Assembly: GCA_024689605.1 (NCBI GenBank)
Contig: JAILDD010000144.1
Span: 1-16,421, forward strand
Direction: 5' to 3'
DNA length: 16,421 bases
Source: Lachnospiraceae bacterium
GTDB taxonomy: Bacteria; Bacillota_A; Clostridia; Lachnospirales; Lachnospiraceae
A model generated the notes under the pieces. It saw nothing but the letters and a program-made list of their open reading frames with translations, did no database searches and was not told the origin of the DNA. A program made the position numbers and the translations under genes. Shown one piece after another: positions 1-7,431 of the stretch. Every line of letters starts with the position of its first letter. Positions within the stretch are counted from its first letter, which is position 1.

Positions 1-409
<409 letters not shown>

Positions 410-421
410 ACACCATAAACA

Positions 422-450
422 GTTATATCAGAAAGTTTTTTTCAGCACAA
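422..450 (-). promoter_or_regulatory. Candidate gdhA promoter
   Basis: Read on the minus strand there is TTGTGC (-35, weak), a 17-base spacer and TATAAC (-10, five of six matches). The -10 is preceded by TGA, giving an extended -10 (TGn). It is the best sigma-A match in the 224-bp gap between nfnB and gdhA. Transcription would begin near 415, giving a leader of about 70 nt. About 10 bp upstream of the -35 lies a separated inverted repeat GTGATA (461-466) / TATCAC (484-489) that could be a regulator site. Confidence 0.45.
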
Positions 451-518
451 CCAAAAATTTGTGATAGTGCACATTTTTTTTATTATCACGCACGAACTTT
501 TTTCCTGTGCATCTCTTG

Positions 519-554
519 AAAAAAGCCCTGAAATCAGATGATTTCAAGGCTTTT
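519..554 (-). terminator. Rho-independent terminator of nfnAB
   Basis: A long stem pairs 521-536 with 539-554 (AAAAGCC, one C-A mismatch, then TGAAATCA), and the minus strand then runs into six T residues (519-524). It starts 12 nt after the nfnB stop codon. The A-rich arm also gives a short T-run in the other direction, but no plus-strand gene needs it. Confidence 0.85.
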
Positions 555-566
555 AAATCATATCAC

Positions 567-1952
567 TTATTTTGAAAGGAACTCATCGATTGCTTTAGCC
601 GCCGTTTTTCCGGCTCCCATAGCCAATATAACGGTCGCAGCACCGGTAACGGCATCGCCGCCGGCATATACTGCGTCGCGGCTGGTCTTTCCATTATCGT
701 CCGCAACTATGCACTTCCTGGGATTTACATCCAGTCCCTTTGTAGTGGATGAGATAAGCGGATTAGGCGATGTACCGAGAGCCATGATAACCGTATCAAC
801 ATCTATTACGAACTCGCTTCCGGGTACCTCAACAGGCTTTCTTCTGCCTGATGCATCCGGCTCGCCAAGTTCCATTTTGATGCACTTTATGCCGTTTACC
901 CAGCCCTTGTCGTCACCGAGTATCTCAACAGGATTCCTTAAGAGGTCAAACTGTATGCCCTCTTCCTTTGCGTGGTGTACTTCCTCTGCTCTTGCGGGGA
1001 GCTCGGACTCACCTCTGCGGTATACCACATGTACTTCAGCTCCCAAACGAAGTGCTGTACGCGCAGCATCCATAGCCACATTTCCGCCGCCCACAACAGC
1101 AACCTTCTTGCTCTTCATGATAGGTGTCTTTGAACCTTCCTCATAAGCCTTCATGAGATTGCTTCTGGTAAGATACTCGTTTGCGGAGAATACGCCGTTT
1201 AAGTTTTCACCGGGAATACCCATGAACTTAGGCAGACCTGCGCCGGATCCGATATATACGGCATCAAAGCCCATCTCATTCAGAAGCTCGTCAATGGTGA
1301 TGGACTTTCCGACAATAACGTCAGTCTCTATATCAACGCCAAGACCCTTGATATTCTCAATTTCCTTCTCTACTACCTTTTCCTTAGGAAGACGGAACTC
1401 GGGGATACCGTAAACCAGCACGCCGCCTGCCTTGTGAAGCGCCTCATATATAGTCACATCATAACCAAGCTTAGCCAGGTCGCCTGCAGCGGTAAGTCCG
1501 GAAGGGCCGGAACCTATAACAGCCACTTTCTTACCCTTCTTGGATTCTGCTGCCTTGGGTTTGATATTGTTTTCCCTTGCCCAGTCTGCAACGAATCTCT
1601 CCATCTTGCCGATTGAAAGGGACTCGCCCTTTATGCCGCGGATACATTTTCCTTCGCACTGCTTCTCCTGGGGACATACACGTCCGCAGACTGCAGGAAG
1701 TGCACTGGAAAGGCTGATAACCTGATATGCATCCTCTATATTACCTTCCTTAAGAGCCTGAACAAATCCCGGAATATCAATGGACACGGGGCAGCCCTGT
1801 ACGCACTGGGGATTCTTACAGTTAAGACACCTGGTTGCTTCTGCCATGGCTTCTTCTTTGTTATAGCCTTCACAAACCTCTTCGAAGTTCTTTGCCCTGA
1901 CTTCGGGAGCCTGTTCACGGACAGGCACTTTTTTCATCATATCTACTTCCAT
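567..1952 (-). CDS. nfnB: NfnB: large subunit of electron-bifurcating NADH-dependent ferredoxin:NADP+ oxidoreductase (GltD-like)
   Basis: A 461-residue iron-sulfur flavoprotein of the GltD/NADPH-glutamate-synthase-beta family. The N-terminal domain has two cysteine groups for [4Fe-4S] clusters: C42-C45-C50-C54 and C89-C93-C99-C103. An FAD-binding GSGPSG loop (147-152), an NADP(H)-binding GGGNVAMDAA (288-297) with the phosphate-binding RR at 312-313, and a C-terminal FAD motif AGGDAVTGAATV (430-441) follow. The start is set by GGAGG at 1960-1964, seven bases upstream. It follows nfnA with a 34-nt gap. Together they match NfnAB of Clostridium kluyveri and Thermotoga, which couples exergonic ferredoxin oxidation by NADP+ to NADH oxidation and yields two NADPH. 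Automatic annotation often calls this protein the glutamate synthase small subunit. No large subunit (gltB) is present here and the partner is an NfnA-like protein, so the Nfn assignment is preferred. Confidence 0.9.
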   Translation of the reverse strand: MEVDMMKKVPVREQAPEVRAKNFEEVCEGYNKEEAMAEATRCLNCKNPQCVQGCPVSIDIPGFVQALKEGNIEDAYQVISLSSALPAVCGRVCPQEKQCEGKCIRGIKGESLSIGKMERFVADWARENNIKPKAAESKKGKKVAVIGSGPSGLTAAGDLAKLGYDVTIYEALHKAGGVLVYGIPEFRLPKEKVVEKEIENIKGLGVDIETDVIVGKSITIDELLNEMGFDAVYIGSGAGLPKFMGIPGENLNGVFSANEYLTRSNLMKAYEEGSKTPIMKSKKVAVVGGGNVAMDAARTALRLGAEVHVVYRRGESELPARAEEVHHAKEEGIQFDLLRNPVEILGDDKGWVNGIKCIKMELGEPDASGRRKPVEVPGSEFVIDVDTVIMALGTSPNPLISSTTKGLDVNPRKCIVADDNGKTSRDAVYAGGDAVTGAATVILAMGAGKTAAKAIDEFLSK

Positions 1953-1986
1953 TTTTATACCTCCACAACTATCGATCCATTAAACA

Positions 1987-2835
1987 TTAGGACTGAGCCT
2001 TAACTTTTTCATATGCTGCCATTTCTTCGGGCTTATAAAGACCCAGCCTGCGCATTGCCTCATTGAAATCAACCTTTGTGGCATCAAATTCCGGTCCGTC
2101 AACACAGGCAAACTTTGTCTCACCGTCAACACTCACACGGCAAGCGCCGCACATACCGGTTCCGTCTACCATAATTGGATTCATGGAAACCATGGTATGT
2201 ATGCCAAGCTCAGCGGTAAGCTGGCTTAAGAATTTCATCATTATCATGGGACCTATACATACGCAGTGGTCATACTCCTTGCCTTCGTTCTTTACAAGAT
2301 CCTCAAGGCACTTGGTAACCATTCCGGTACGTCCGTAAGAGCCGTCATCTGTGGTTATGTAAAGATTTCCCACAGCCTTCATCTCGTCTTCAAGGATCAC
2401 GATATCCTTTGTCTTTGCACCAACAATAACATCTGCTGTAATGCCGTGCTCATGAAGCCATTTTACCTGACAGTAAACAGGTGCTGTTCCCAAACCGCCT
2501 GCTACAAATACTATCTTCTTTTTCTTTACTTCTTCTATATCATCGGTAACCAGATCGCTGGGGTGGCCTAAAGGACCTACGAAATCAGCAAGAAATTCTC
2601 CTGCTTCCTTTTTTGACATCTCCAGTGTACTTCCGCCGATGGTCTGTACTACGATGGTAACAGTCTGCTTCTCTCTGTCATAGTCGCAGATAGTAAGCGG
2701 GATACGTTCTCCGTCCTCAGTATCACGGACGATGACAAACTGTCCCGGCTCACATGAACGTGCCACCATAGGTGCGTCCACAACCATCTTGAATGTGTTA
2801 ACATTCAGCCACTCTTTTTCCAGGATCTTAAACAT
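1987..2835 (-). CDS. nfnA: NfnA: small FAD/[2Fe-2S] subunit of NADH-dependent ferredoxin:NADP+ oxidoreductase (PyrK-like)
   Basis: A 282-residue protein of the sulfide/dihydroorotate-dehydrogenase-like FAD/NAD-binding family. A FAD-binding beta-barrel carries RIPLTICDYD (44-53) and GPLGHPS (87-93). A Rossmann domain carries FVAGGLGTAPVY (110-121). The C-terminal [2Fe-2S] site is D224, C229, C232 and C244; an Asp plus three Cys ligand set is known from structures of NfnAB small subunits and separates it from the all-Cys PyrK type. The frame is open upstream to 2865, but the start at 2835 is chosen because AAGGAGGA (2841-2848) lies five bases before it and the upstream ATG would precede that site. 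It is first in the nfnA-nfnB operon and holds the NADH-side bifurcating flavin (family knowledge). Confidence 0.9.
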   Translation of the reverse strand: MFKILEKEWLNVNTFKMVVDAPMVARSCEPGQFVIVRDTEDGERIPLTICDYDREKQTVTIVVQTIGGSTLEMSKKEAGEFLADFVGPLGHPSDLVTDDIEEVKKKKIVFVAGGLGTAPVYCQVKWLHEHGITADVIVGAKTKDIVILEDEMKAVGNLYITTDDGSYGRTGMVTKCLEDLVKNEGKEYDHCVCIGPMIMMKFLSQLTAELGIHTMVSMNPIMVDGTGMCGACRVSVDGETKFACVDGPEFDATKVDFNEAMRRLGLYKPEEMAAYEKVKAQS

Positions 2836-2882
2836 TTCTTTCCTCCTTAAAATGCTTTTCAGCAAAAATTTGCTTTCTCACA

Positions 2883-2911
2883 ATTTTATAAGAATTTTTT
2901 TTTGCTAACAA
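2883..2911 (-). promoter_or_regulatory. Candidate nfnAB promoter
   Basis: On the minus strand there is TTGTTA (-35), a 17-base A-rich spacer and TAAAAT (-10). Transcription would start about 40 nt before the nfnA start codon. No GC-rich hairpin separates the macrodomain gene (stop at 2930) from nfnA, so some read-through is also possible. Confidence 0.45.
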
Positions 2912-2929
2912 CTGTTTTTTTTTAAATTC

Positions 2930-3883
2930 CTATTCTTCTGCCGACATAGCTCTCATATACGCCTCATATTCATCTTTTTTGAAACAGCAGAGATAAATGT
3001 TCATCACAACATCCGGATGGGATGACAGCCAGGCTGCGATAGCTTCCAGTGACACTACTGCTGCCTCATCAAGAGGATAGCCGTACACTCCGGTAGATAT
3101 TCCGGGGAAAGCGATACTCTTACAGCCGTTTGCCAAAGCCAGGTCAAGGGACTTGAAATAACACGATGCCAGCTGCTTTGCATCCTCATCTTTTCCGCTG
3201 TAGACAGGACCTACGGTATGTATGATGTAATCCGCGTTTTTTATCTCATATGCACCTGTTATTTTTGCGTCCCCGGTTTCACAGCCCCCCAGTGTCTTGC
3301 ACTCTTCCAGCAGTGCTTTGCCGGCAGCCCTGTGTATGGCACCATCCACGCCGCCGCCACCCAGAAGGCTTGTATTGGCCGCATTTACTATAGCAGACAC
3401 ATGGGCATTCAGCACCCCGTTCTGCAGAACCTGGATCCTTGACTGAGGCATGTGTTCCTCAAGCATGCCCTGTATTTTTTTTGACAAAAGAAAATTTTTT
3501 CCCCAGGGATTTATTACAATTCCGTTGCAGTCCTCCCTGTCCTGAAAAATATCCAGCAGCACCGCAAGCTGTATTGGGGTAACGGCTATGGTCTCCCCCT
3601 TCCGCATTTCGGCCACGGAGGTAAATACAGGAACCACAAAGCGGTCTCCTTCATCAATATGCATAAAGTTGACATTCGTCCCCGGCTCCAGGATATAAAC
3701 ATCTTCTTCTGCCTGCTTCAGTTCCCGGTCGTCAGGCACAGCAAAAGGAACCAGGACTTCCATCTCGTTTGCCAGGCCTTCCCTCAGACTATTGAACACG
3801 GGATCGAGGGATGCCTCATCCCCTTCCAGGTACCAGTTGAAAACCACCCTTTCAAATTCCTTTGTTAATTTTTCCTTTCCCAT
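2930..3883 (-). CDS. SseB N-terminal domain fused to a macrodomain (putative ADP-ribose / O-acetyl-ADP-ribose hydrolase)
   Basis: A 317-residue two-domain protein. Residues 1-135 resemble the SseB N-terminal domain, with ILEPGTNVNFMHIDEGDRFV and VFTSVAEMRKG, a domain of unclear function seen in many Firmicutes. Residues 148-317 form a macrodomain: AIVNAAN (164-170), LLGGGGVDGAIHRAAG (173-188, with the catalytic-loop Asp180), GDAKITGAY (204-212) and GISTGVYGYP (261-270). These binding loops are intact, so hydrolysis of ADP-ribose adducts as in YmdB/MacroD-type enzymes is likely. Oddly, the GDIT segment before the first loop, whose Asp contacts adenine in family structures, reads N155-G156-V here. 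A weak site (AAGGGG, about 3889-3894) precedes the start. A small hairpin-forming sequence separates it from the upstream yfcE-like gene (47-nt gap), so it is probably the last gene of that cluster. Confidence 0.85.
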   Translation of the reverse strand: MGKEKLTKEFERVVFNWYLEGDEASLDPVFNSLREGLANEMEVLVPFAVPDDRELKQAEEDVYILEPGTNVNFMHIDEGDRFVVPVFTSVAEMRKGETIAVTPIQLAVLLDIFQDREDCNGIVINPWGKNFLLSKKIQGMLEEHMPQSRIQVLQNGVLNAHVSAIVNAANTSLLGGGGVDGAIHRAAGKALLEECKTLGGCETGDAKITGAYEIKNADYIIHTVGPVYSGKDEDAKQLASCYFKSLDLALANGCKSIAFPGISTGVYGYPLDEAAVVSLEAIAAWLSSHPDVVMNIYLCCFKKDEYEAYMRAMSAEE

Positions 3884-3930
3884 TTTTACCCCTTTCTGCC
3901 CGGGCTGTCATAAACAGCTGCCCGTCACTT

Positions 3931-4410
3931 TCATATGTACTTTATCACACAGTCTGTCTTTCCTTTTTTATCAAATGTCAGGACAGCGTAGCTTGCCCGT
4001 TTTCCCTTCTGCCTCGGATATGAGAGGCTTCCGGGACAGATGACTGTCATGTTCCTTTCATCGCTCAGCTCCGGTATATGTGTATGCCCGTACAATGCTA
4101 TATCAGCCTTCTGAGCCTTTGCCGCATCCACAACCCCCGTAGTATCACAGCCGACATACTGTCTGTGCCCGTGGGTAACATATATCCTGTGTCCGGGTAT
4201 CTCTATTACAAGCTCATGAGGAAGCGAAGAACCTAAGTCCATGTTCCCCATTACCGCATAAAACGGACACTTGCATGAATCCGCAAATTCCGCATCATAC
4301 CCGCAAATATCTCCGCAGTGTATGACCATGTCCACCGGGCTCTCCCGCTCAAGCGCAATATAGAAATTGCGGGGATCATTATGGGTATCGCTTACTACAA
4401 GGATCTTCAT
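3931..4410 (-). CDS. YfcE/MJ0936-family metallophosphodiesterase
   Basis: A 159-residue calcineurin-like phosphoesterase with a typical compact YfcE-type length. All metal-binding motifs are present: D8-T-H10, HCGDICG (D34), GNMD (N56), THGH (H80/H82) and GHTHIPEL (H109, H111), followed by CPGS (126-129). Family members hydrolyse phosphodiester substrates such as bis-p-nitrophenyl phosphate or 2',3'-cyclic nucleotides with Mn2+; the physiological substrate cannot be told from sequence. It starts two bases after the rdgB stop codon, with an AGGGGT site inside the rdgB end, so the two genes are very likely co-transcribed and possibly translationally coupled. The rdgB-yfcE order is common in clostridia. 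Confidence 0.9.
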   Translation of the reverse strand: MKILVVSDTHNDPRNFYIALERESPVDMVIHCGDICGYDAEFADSCKCPFYAVMGNMDLGSSLPHELVIEIPGHRIYVTHGHRQYVGCDTTGVVDAAKAQKADIALYGHTHIPELSDERNMTVICPGSLSYPRQKGKRASYAVLTFDKKGKTDCVIKYI

Positions 4411-4412
4411 CT

Positions 4413-5087
4413 TTACCCCTGCTTAAATCCAATGACACCTGCACTCACCAGTCTGTCGCGCATTGCCCTGATGGCCTTTCCCCTGTGGCTTATCTCGTTT
4501 TTCTGATCAGGAGACATTTCTGCCGTTGTGCAGCCGTACTCAGGAACATAAAAGAACGGGTCATAGCCGAAGCCGTTCTCCCCCTTTAACTCATGAGCCA
4601 CCATGCCTTCAACAGTCTCCCTTACAACTGCAGCGCCTTTATATTTTTCAGTCTCCTCATCCGTAAGTATGCCCTTTGCCGCATCTCCGCAGGCAGATAC
4701 AGAACATACAAATCTTGCAGTCCTTTCCGCCTCAGGCTTTTCCTCCAGCTCATTGATTATATCTGTCATTGCCTGTTCATAGGTACGGTCACCAAGCCAT
4801 CTGTGGGACTGGACTCCCGGCATCTTCCCCATGGCATCGATCTCAAGTCCGGAATCATCTGCCATGACTATCGAATCAGCATATTCCGGCTTTTCTGTCT
4901 TAATGAAATCGGCCACTGCCCTGGCCTTTATTGCCGCATTATCCTCGAAAGTAAGTCCATTTTCATCTATATCTTCAGTAAAACCAATCTGTTTCATGGT
5001 AAGAAGCTCTATATCAAGCCCTTCCATGATGCGGCTTATCTCGGACAACTTTCCCTCGTTTGTTGTAGCAAATATTATTGTTCGCAT
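4413..5087 (-). CDS. rdgB: XTP/dITP diphosphatase (RdgB/HAM1 family)
   Basis: A 224-residue non-canonical purine NTP pyrophosphatase that removes ITP, dITP and XTP from the cytoplasmic nucleotide pool. It shows the N-terminal ATTNEGK (7-13), the metal/catalytic ADDSGLEIDAM (76-86, with D78), GENGFGYDPFFYVPE (169-183) and NEISHRGKAI (197-206). It is about 20-25 residues longer than the usual 195-200, mainly because of an acidic insertion around 137-155 (GILTDEETEKYKG) in the middle of the domain. The start overlaps the methyltransferase stop codon by one base (TAATG), with AAAGGAG ten bases upstream, so translational coupling is expected. Confidence 0.95.
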   Translation of the reverse strand: MRTIIFATTNEGKLSEISRIMEGLDIELLTMKQIGFTEDIDENGLTFEDNAAIKARAVADFIKTEKPEYADSIVMADDSGLEIDAMGKMPGVQSHRWLGDRTYEQAMTDIINELEEKPEAERTARFVCSVSACGDAAKGILTDEETEKYKGAAVVRETVEGMVAHELKGENGFGYDPFFYVPEYGCTTAEMSPDQKNEISHRGKAIRAMRDRLVSAGVIGFKQG

Positions 5088-6247
5088 TATGCTTCGTCTC
5101 CTTTACTGCGTTTCGGCGGCTTCGGTCCCATATACTGGTAAAAATAAGTCTTCAGCATTCCGTTGTATATCTTCCGGTTTTTATCAGCCTTCCTGCCGAT
5201 ATACTTCTGCACATCCTCATAGGATGTAATGAGGTACATGGACCAGGAATCCAGTGCGCGGTATCTCTCTCCCAGAACCTTATATAACTCAGGCAGTTCG
5301 CTTTTTTCTTCCAGCCTCTCACCATAGGGAGGGTTCGTTATTATAAAGCCGTACTTTTTCGGATGGGAAAGCTCCGAAACCGGCCTTGTCTGAAAATGTA
5401 TCAGATTTTCAACACCTGCAAGCTTTGCATTTGCCCTGGCAATTTCAGACATCTTCGGATCAATGTCATAGCCCTGTATATCCGTCTTTATGTCCTTATC
5501 TATCTCATCCTCAGCCTCTTCCCTGGCATCTGCCCAGGTTTCAGTTGGCATGACATTCAGCCACTTTTCAGCCGTAAAGCTTCGTCTATACCCCGGAGCC
5601 ACATTTGCTGCCATAAGGGCTGCTTCTATAGGAAAGGTACCGCTGCCGCAAAAAGGATCCACCAGGATCCGGTCCGCTCTCCAGGGGGTAAGCATAAGCA
5701 GGGCCGCTGCAAGGTTTTCCGCAATGGGGGCCTTGGCGGTCAGCTTCCTGTATCCCCTCTTATGCAGGGACTCCCCTGTGGTATCCAGCCCGACAGTTAC
5801 CTCGTCTTTTTTTATGAATACCCTTATGGGATAGTCAGCACCATCTTCCTTAAACCACTCTATGTGATATACCTGCCCCAGCCGATCCACCATTGCTTTT
5901 TTCATAATGGACTGTATATCTGATGGTGAAAAAAGTTTGCTCTTTACGCTTGCTGCCTTCGCTACCCAGAATTTACCTTCTGCAGGTATCCACTTTTCAA
6001 GCGGAAGTGCCTTTGTCCCCTGGAACAGTTCTTCAAAGGATTCTGCATGAAAACTTCCAAGCTTAACTAGAACCCGTTCTGCCGTACGGGACCAGATATT
6101 AATCCTTGCTATGGCCTCATTATCCCCGACGAAAGTAACTCTTCCGTCTTCAACACAACTCACATCATAGCCCAGGTCCGTTATCTCTTTTTTAAGGACA
6201 GCCTCCAGCCCAAAATGGCAGGGTGCTATCAGCTCAAAGCACTCCAT
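5087..6247 (-). CDS. THUMP-domain class I SAM-dependent RNA (guanine-N2) methyltransferase, RlmL/YpsC type
   Basis: A 386-residue RNA methyltransferase. An N-terminal region with a THUMP domain (about 45-155) is the RNA-binding part. The C-terminal Rossmann domain has the SAM-binding motif I DPFCGSGTFPIEAA (197-210), the acidic motif YDIDPKM (260-266) and the N-methylation motif NPPYGERL (305-312). Length and layout match Bacillus YpsC and the N-terminal half of E. coli RlmL, pointing to N2-methylation of a guanine in 23S rRNA. The exact target base is inference. AGAGGA lies four to five bases before the start. A lysine/arginine-rich tail (374-386) may aid RNA binding. It overlaps rdgB by one base and follows the DUF1858 gene by 39 nt. 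Confidence 0.9.
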   Translation of the reverse strand: MECFELIAPCHFGLEAVLKKEITDLGYDVSCVEDGRVTFVGDNEAIARINIWSRTAERVLVKLGSFHAESFEELFQGTKALPLEKWIPAEGKFWVAKAASVKSKLFSPSDIQSIMKKAMVDRLGQVYHIEWFKEDGADYPIRVFIKKDEVTVGLDTTGESLHKRGYRKLTAKAPIAENLAAALLMLTPWRADRILVDPFCGSGTFPIEAALMAANVAPGYRRSFTAEKWLNVMPTETWADAREEAEDEIDKDIKTDIQGYDIDPKMSEIARANAKLAGVENLIHFQTRPVSELSHPKKYGFIITNPPYGERLEEKSELPELYKVLGERYRALDSWSMYLITSYEDVQKYIGRKADKNRKIYNGMLKTYFYQYMGPKPPKRSKGDEA

Positions 6248-6286
6248 AGTTCCTCTTTCTGCCGCTTTTTATGGCGTTGCGAAGCT

Positions 6287-6556
6287 TTACTCCTGACCTG
6301 CGGCCTTCTTTGCCTCTGCCTCGTTTTCAGCCTCGTACTTTTCCTGCTGCTCCACGAAGTCATTTAAATCAGCCACCAGCACATCCACATCCTCTGCGGA
6401 AAAACCGTGCACATACATGGCCTGCTCAAGAGTTTCCCCGGCAGCCGCGAAACAGGAAATGCAGTGCATGCCCTGTCCCATGAGTATATTGGAGATATAC
6501 GGATTCACTGCCAGCACATCCGGTATAAGCATATCCTTTGTAATTTTCTTTTCCAT
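6287..6556 (-). CDS. DUF1858-domain protein (hybrid-cluster-protein-associated redox disulfide family)
   Basis: An 89-residue small protein. The domain (about 3-66) has the family signature: ITKDMLIPDVL, then GMHCISCFAAAGETLEQA with a CxxC pair at C32 and C35, then an LNDF ending. The family takes its name from members associated with hybrid cluster protein; the pair is thought to act as a redox disulfide, but no biochemical role is established. The acidic tail (68-89, Glu/Ala-rich) is not part of the domain. AAGGAT precedes the start by about eight bases. It lies upstream of the rRNA methyltransferase with a 39-nt gap and downstream of the TPM gene with a 71-nt gap, so it may begin or share this operon. 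No hybrid cluster protein gene is in the window. Confidence 0.85.
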   Translation of the reverse strand: MEKKITKDMLIPDVLAVNPYISNILMGQGMHCISCFAAAGETLEQAMYVHGFSAEDVDVLVADLNDFVEQQEKYEAENEAEAKKAAGQE

Positions 6557-6627
6557 CTTTAATTATCCTTTCTGCCGTATTTCCGGCCTATTGATCATTC
6601 ATTTGTAAGTTGTTCTGAATCAATTCA

Positions 6628-7431
6628 TTACCAGAGGCTCTTGCGTCCAAATGATCCTCCGCTATCCCTGCTTTTTTTGTTTGATAAGGGGGCGTAAACG
6701 GACTGGGATGCGATCACCTCGTCACGATAGTCTTCCGCACGGCACTTTGAATACAGGCCCATGATTATCTCCTCCGCGGCAACATCCTTTTTTCTGGTAT
6801 GCATCCTTACGATCATGAAATTTATGAAAAACGAAAGTATGAATGCTATGAAAAAACAGCCTATGAACTTAAGCGGGCGTCCAATACCGCTGCCGCTTAA
6901 TATCTCACCTATCTTTCCGCCACCCATTACTGTATCGACTTCCGAAAAAGCCTTTACAGCACACTGCTCAAAATCGCCGTCTTCAGCATATTTTGATACA
7001 TCATTTACAATGATACTGATTTCTGATGATTTCACAGCCTTCCCGATTTCTCCGAAAGTCCGCATACGAAGTGCCCGACCGCTCACGTCCTCTATGATCA
7101 TCACTCCGGAATCATGTCCAAACGCAGCATTATACGCCTGCAGGGCAAAATCATCTGTAGCCAATACAGACTCATCTGTTGTAAATAAAAAAGCATTTCC
7201 ATATTCGGTGACAGGTGCAATTTCTTCTATAATCTCTTTTTTCTGATCCTCTGAAAAAATCCAGGCCATATCCTGAATGGCAGCAATATACCCTGTATCC
7301 GGATTCTCATAATAATAGATTGCAGGATCGATATAATGATCCAGGGCCAGAGCATTAAGTGGCAGACTCAGACAGATAAGCATCATTAGAGTCAGTATAA
7401 CAACCGGAGATTTCTTAAACCGCACTGTCAT
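6628..7431 (-). CDS. Membrane-anchored TPM-domain protein (Psb32/MOLO-1 type), secreted domain
   Basis: A 267-residue protein. It has a signal sequence or N-terminal helix (5-28, with a cleavage-like NALA-LD) and a TPM fold at roughly 50-165 (DMAWIFSEDQKKEI, GNAFLFTTDES, HDSGVMIIED, DGDFEQCAVKAFSEVD). A membrane helix (186-208) is followed by a basic cytoplasmic tail ending in SGGSFGRKSLW. TPM proteins are extracytoplasmic proteins implicated in membrane-protein assembly or repair, some with phosphatase activity. No function is known for this form. The start overlaps the upstream zinc-ribbon gene by 17 bp. ATG at 7431 is chosen, although the G-run before it is only two bases away; a GTG at 7425 has better spacing (eight bases) and would shorten the protein by two residues. 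A longer frame reaches 7515, but with no ribosome binding site before it. Confidence 0.75.
   Translation of the reverse strand: MTVRFKKSPVVILTLMMLICLSLPLNALALDHYIDPAIYYYENPDTGYIAAIQDMAWIFSEDQKKEIIEEIAPVTEYGNAFLFTTDESVLATDDFALQAYNAAFGHDSGVMIIEDVSGRALRMRTFGEIGKAVKSSEISIIVNDVSKYAEDGDFEQCAVKAFSEVDTVMGGGKIGEILSGSGIGRPLKFIGCFFIAFILSFFINFMIVRMHTRKKDVAAEEIIMGLYSKCRAEDYRDEVIASQSVYAPLSNKKSRDSGGSFGRKSLW

Noticed and set aside
538..1146. 202-codon plus-strand open frame antisense to nfnB
   Set aside because: Starts inside the nfnB terminator, Ser/Pro-rich shadow composition, no translation signals.
567..1952. Glutamate synthase small subunit (GltD)
   Set aside because: No large subunit is nearby and the upstream partner is an NfnA-type subunit, so NfnB fits better.
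2836..2929. Terminator between the macrodomain gene and nfnA
   Set aside because: The region has long A/T runs but no GC stem followed by T on the minus strand; only weak AT pairing is possible.
3895..3930. Terminator between the yfcE-like and macrodomain genes
   Set aside because: A small GCTGT/ACAGC hairpin exists, but it is not followed by a T-run and leads straight into the ribosome binding site of the next gene.
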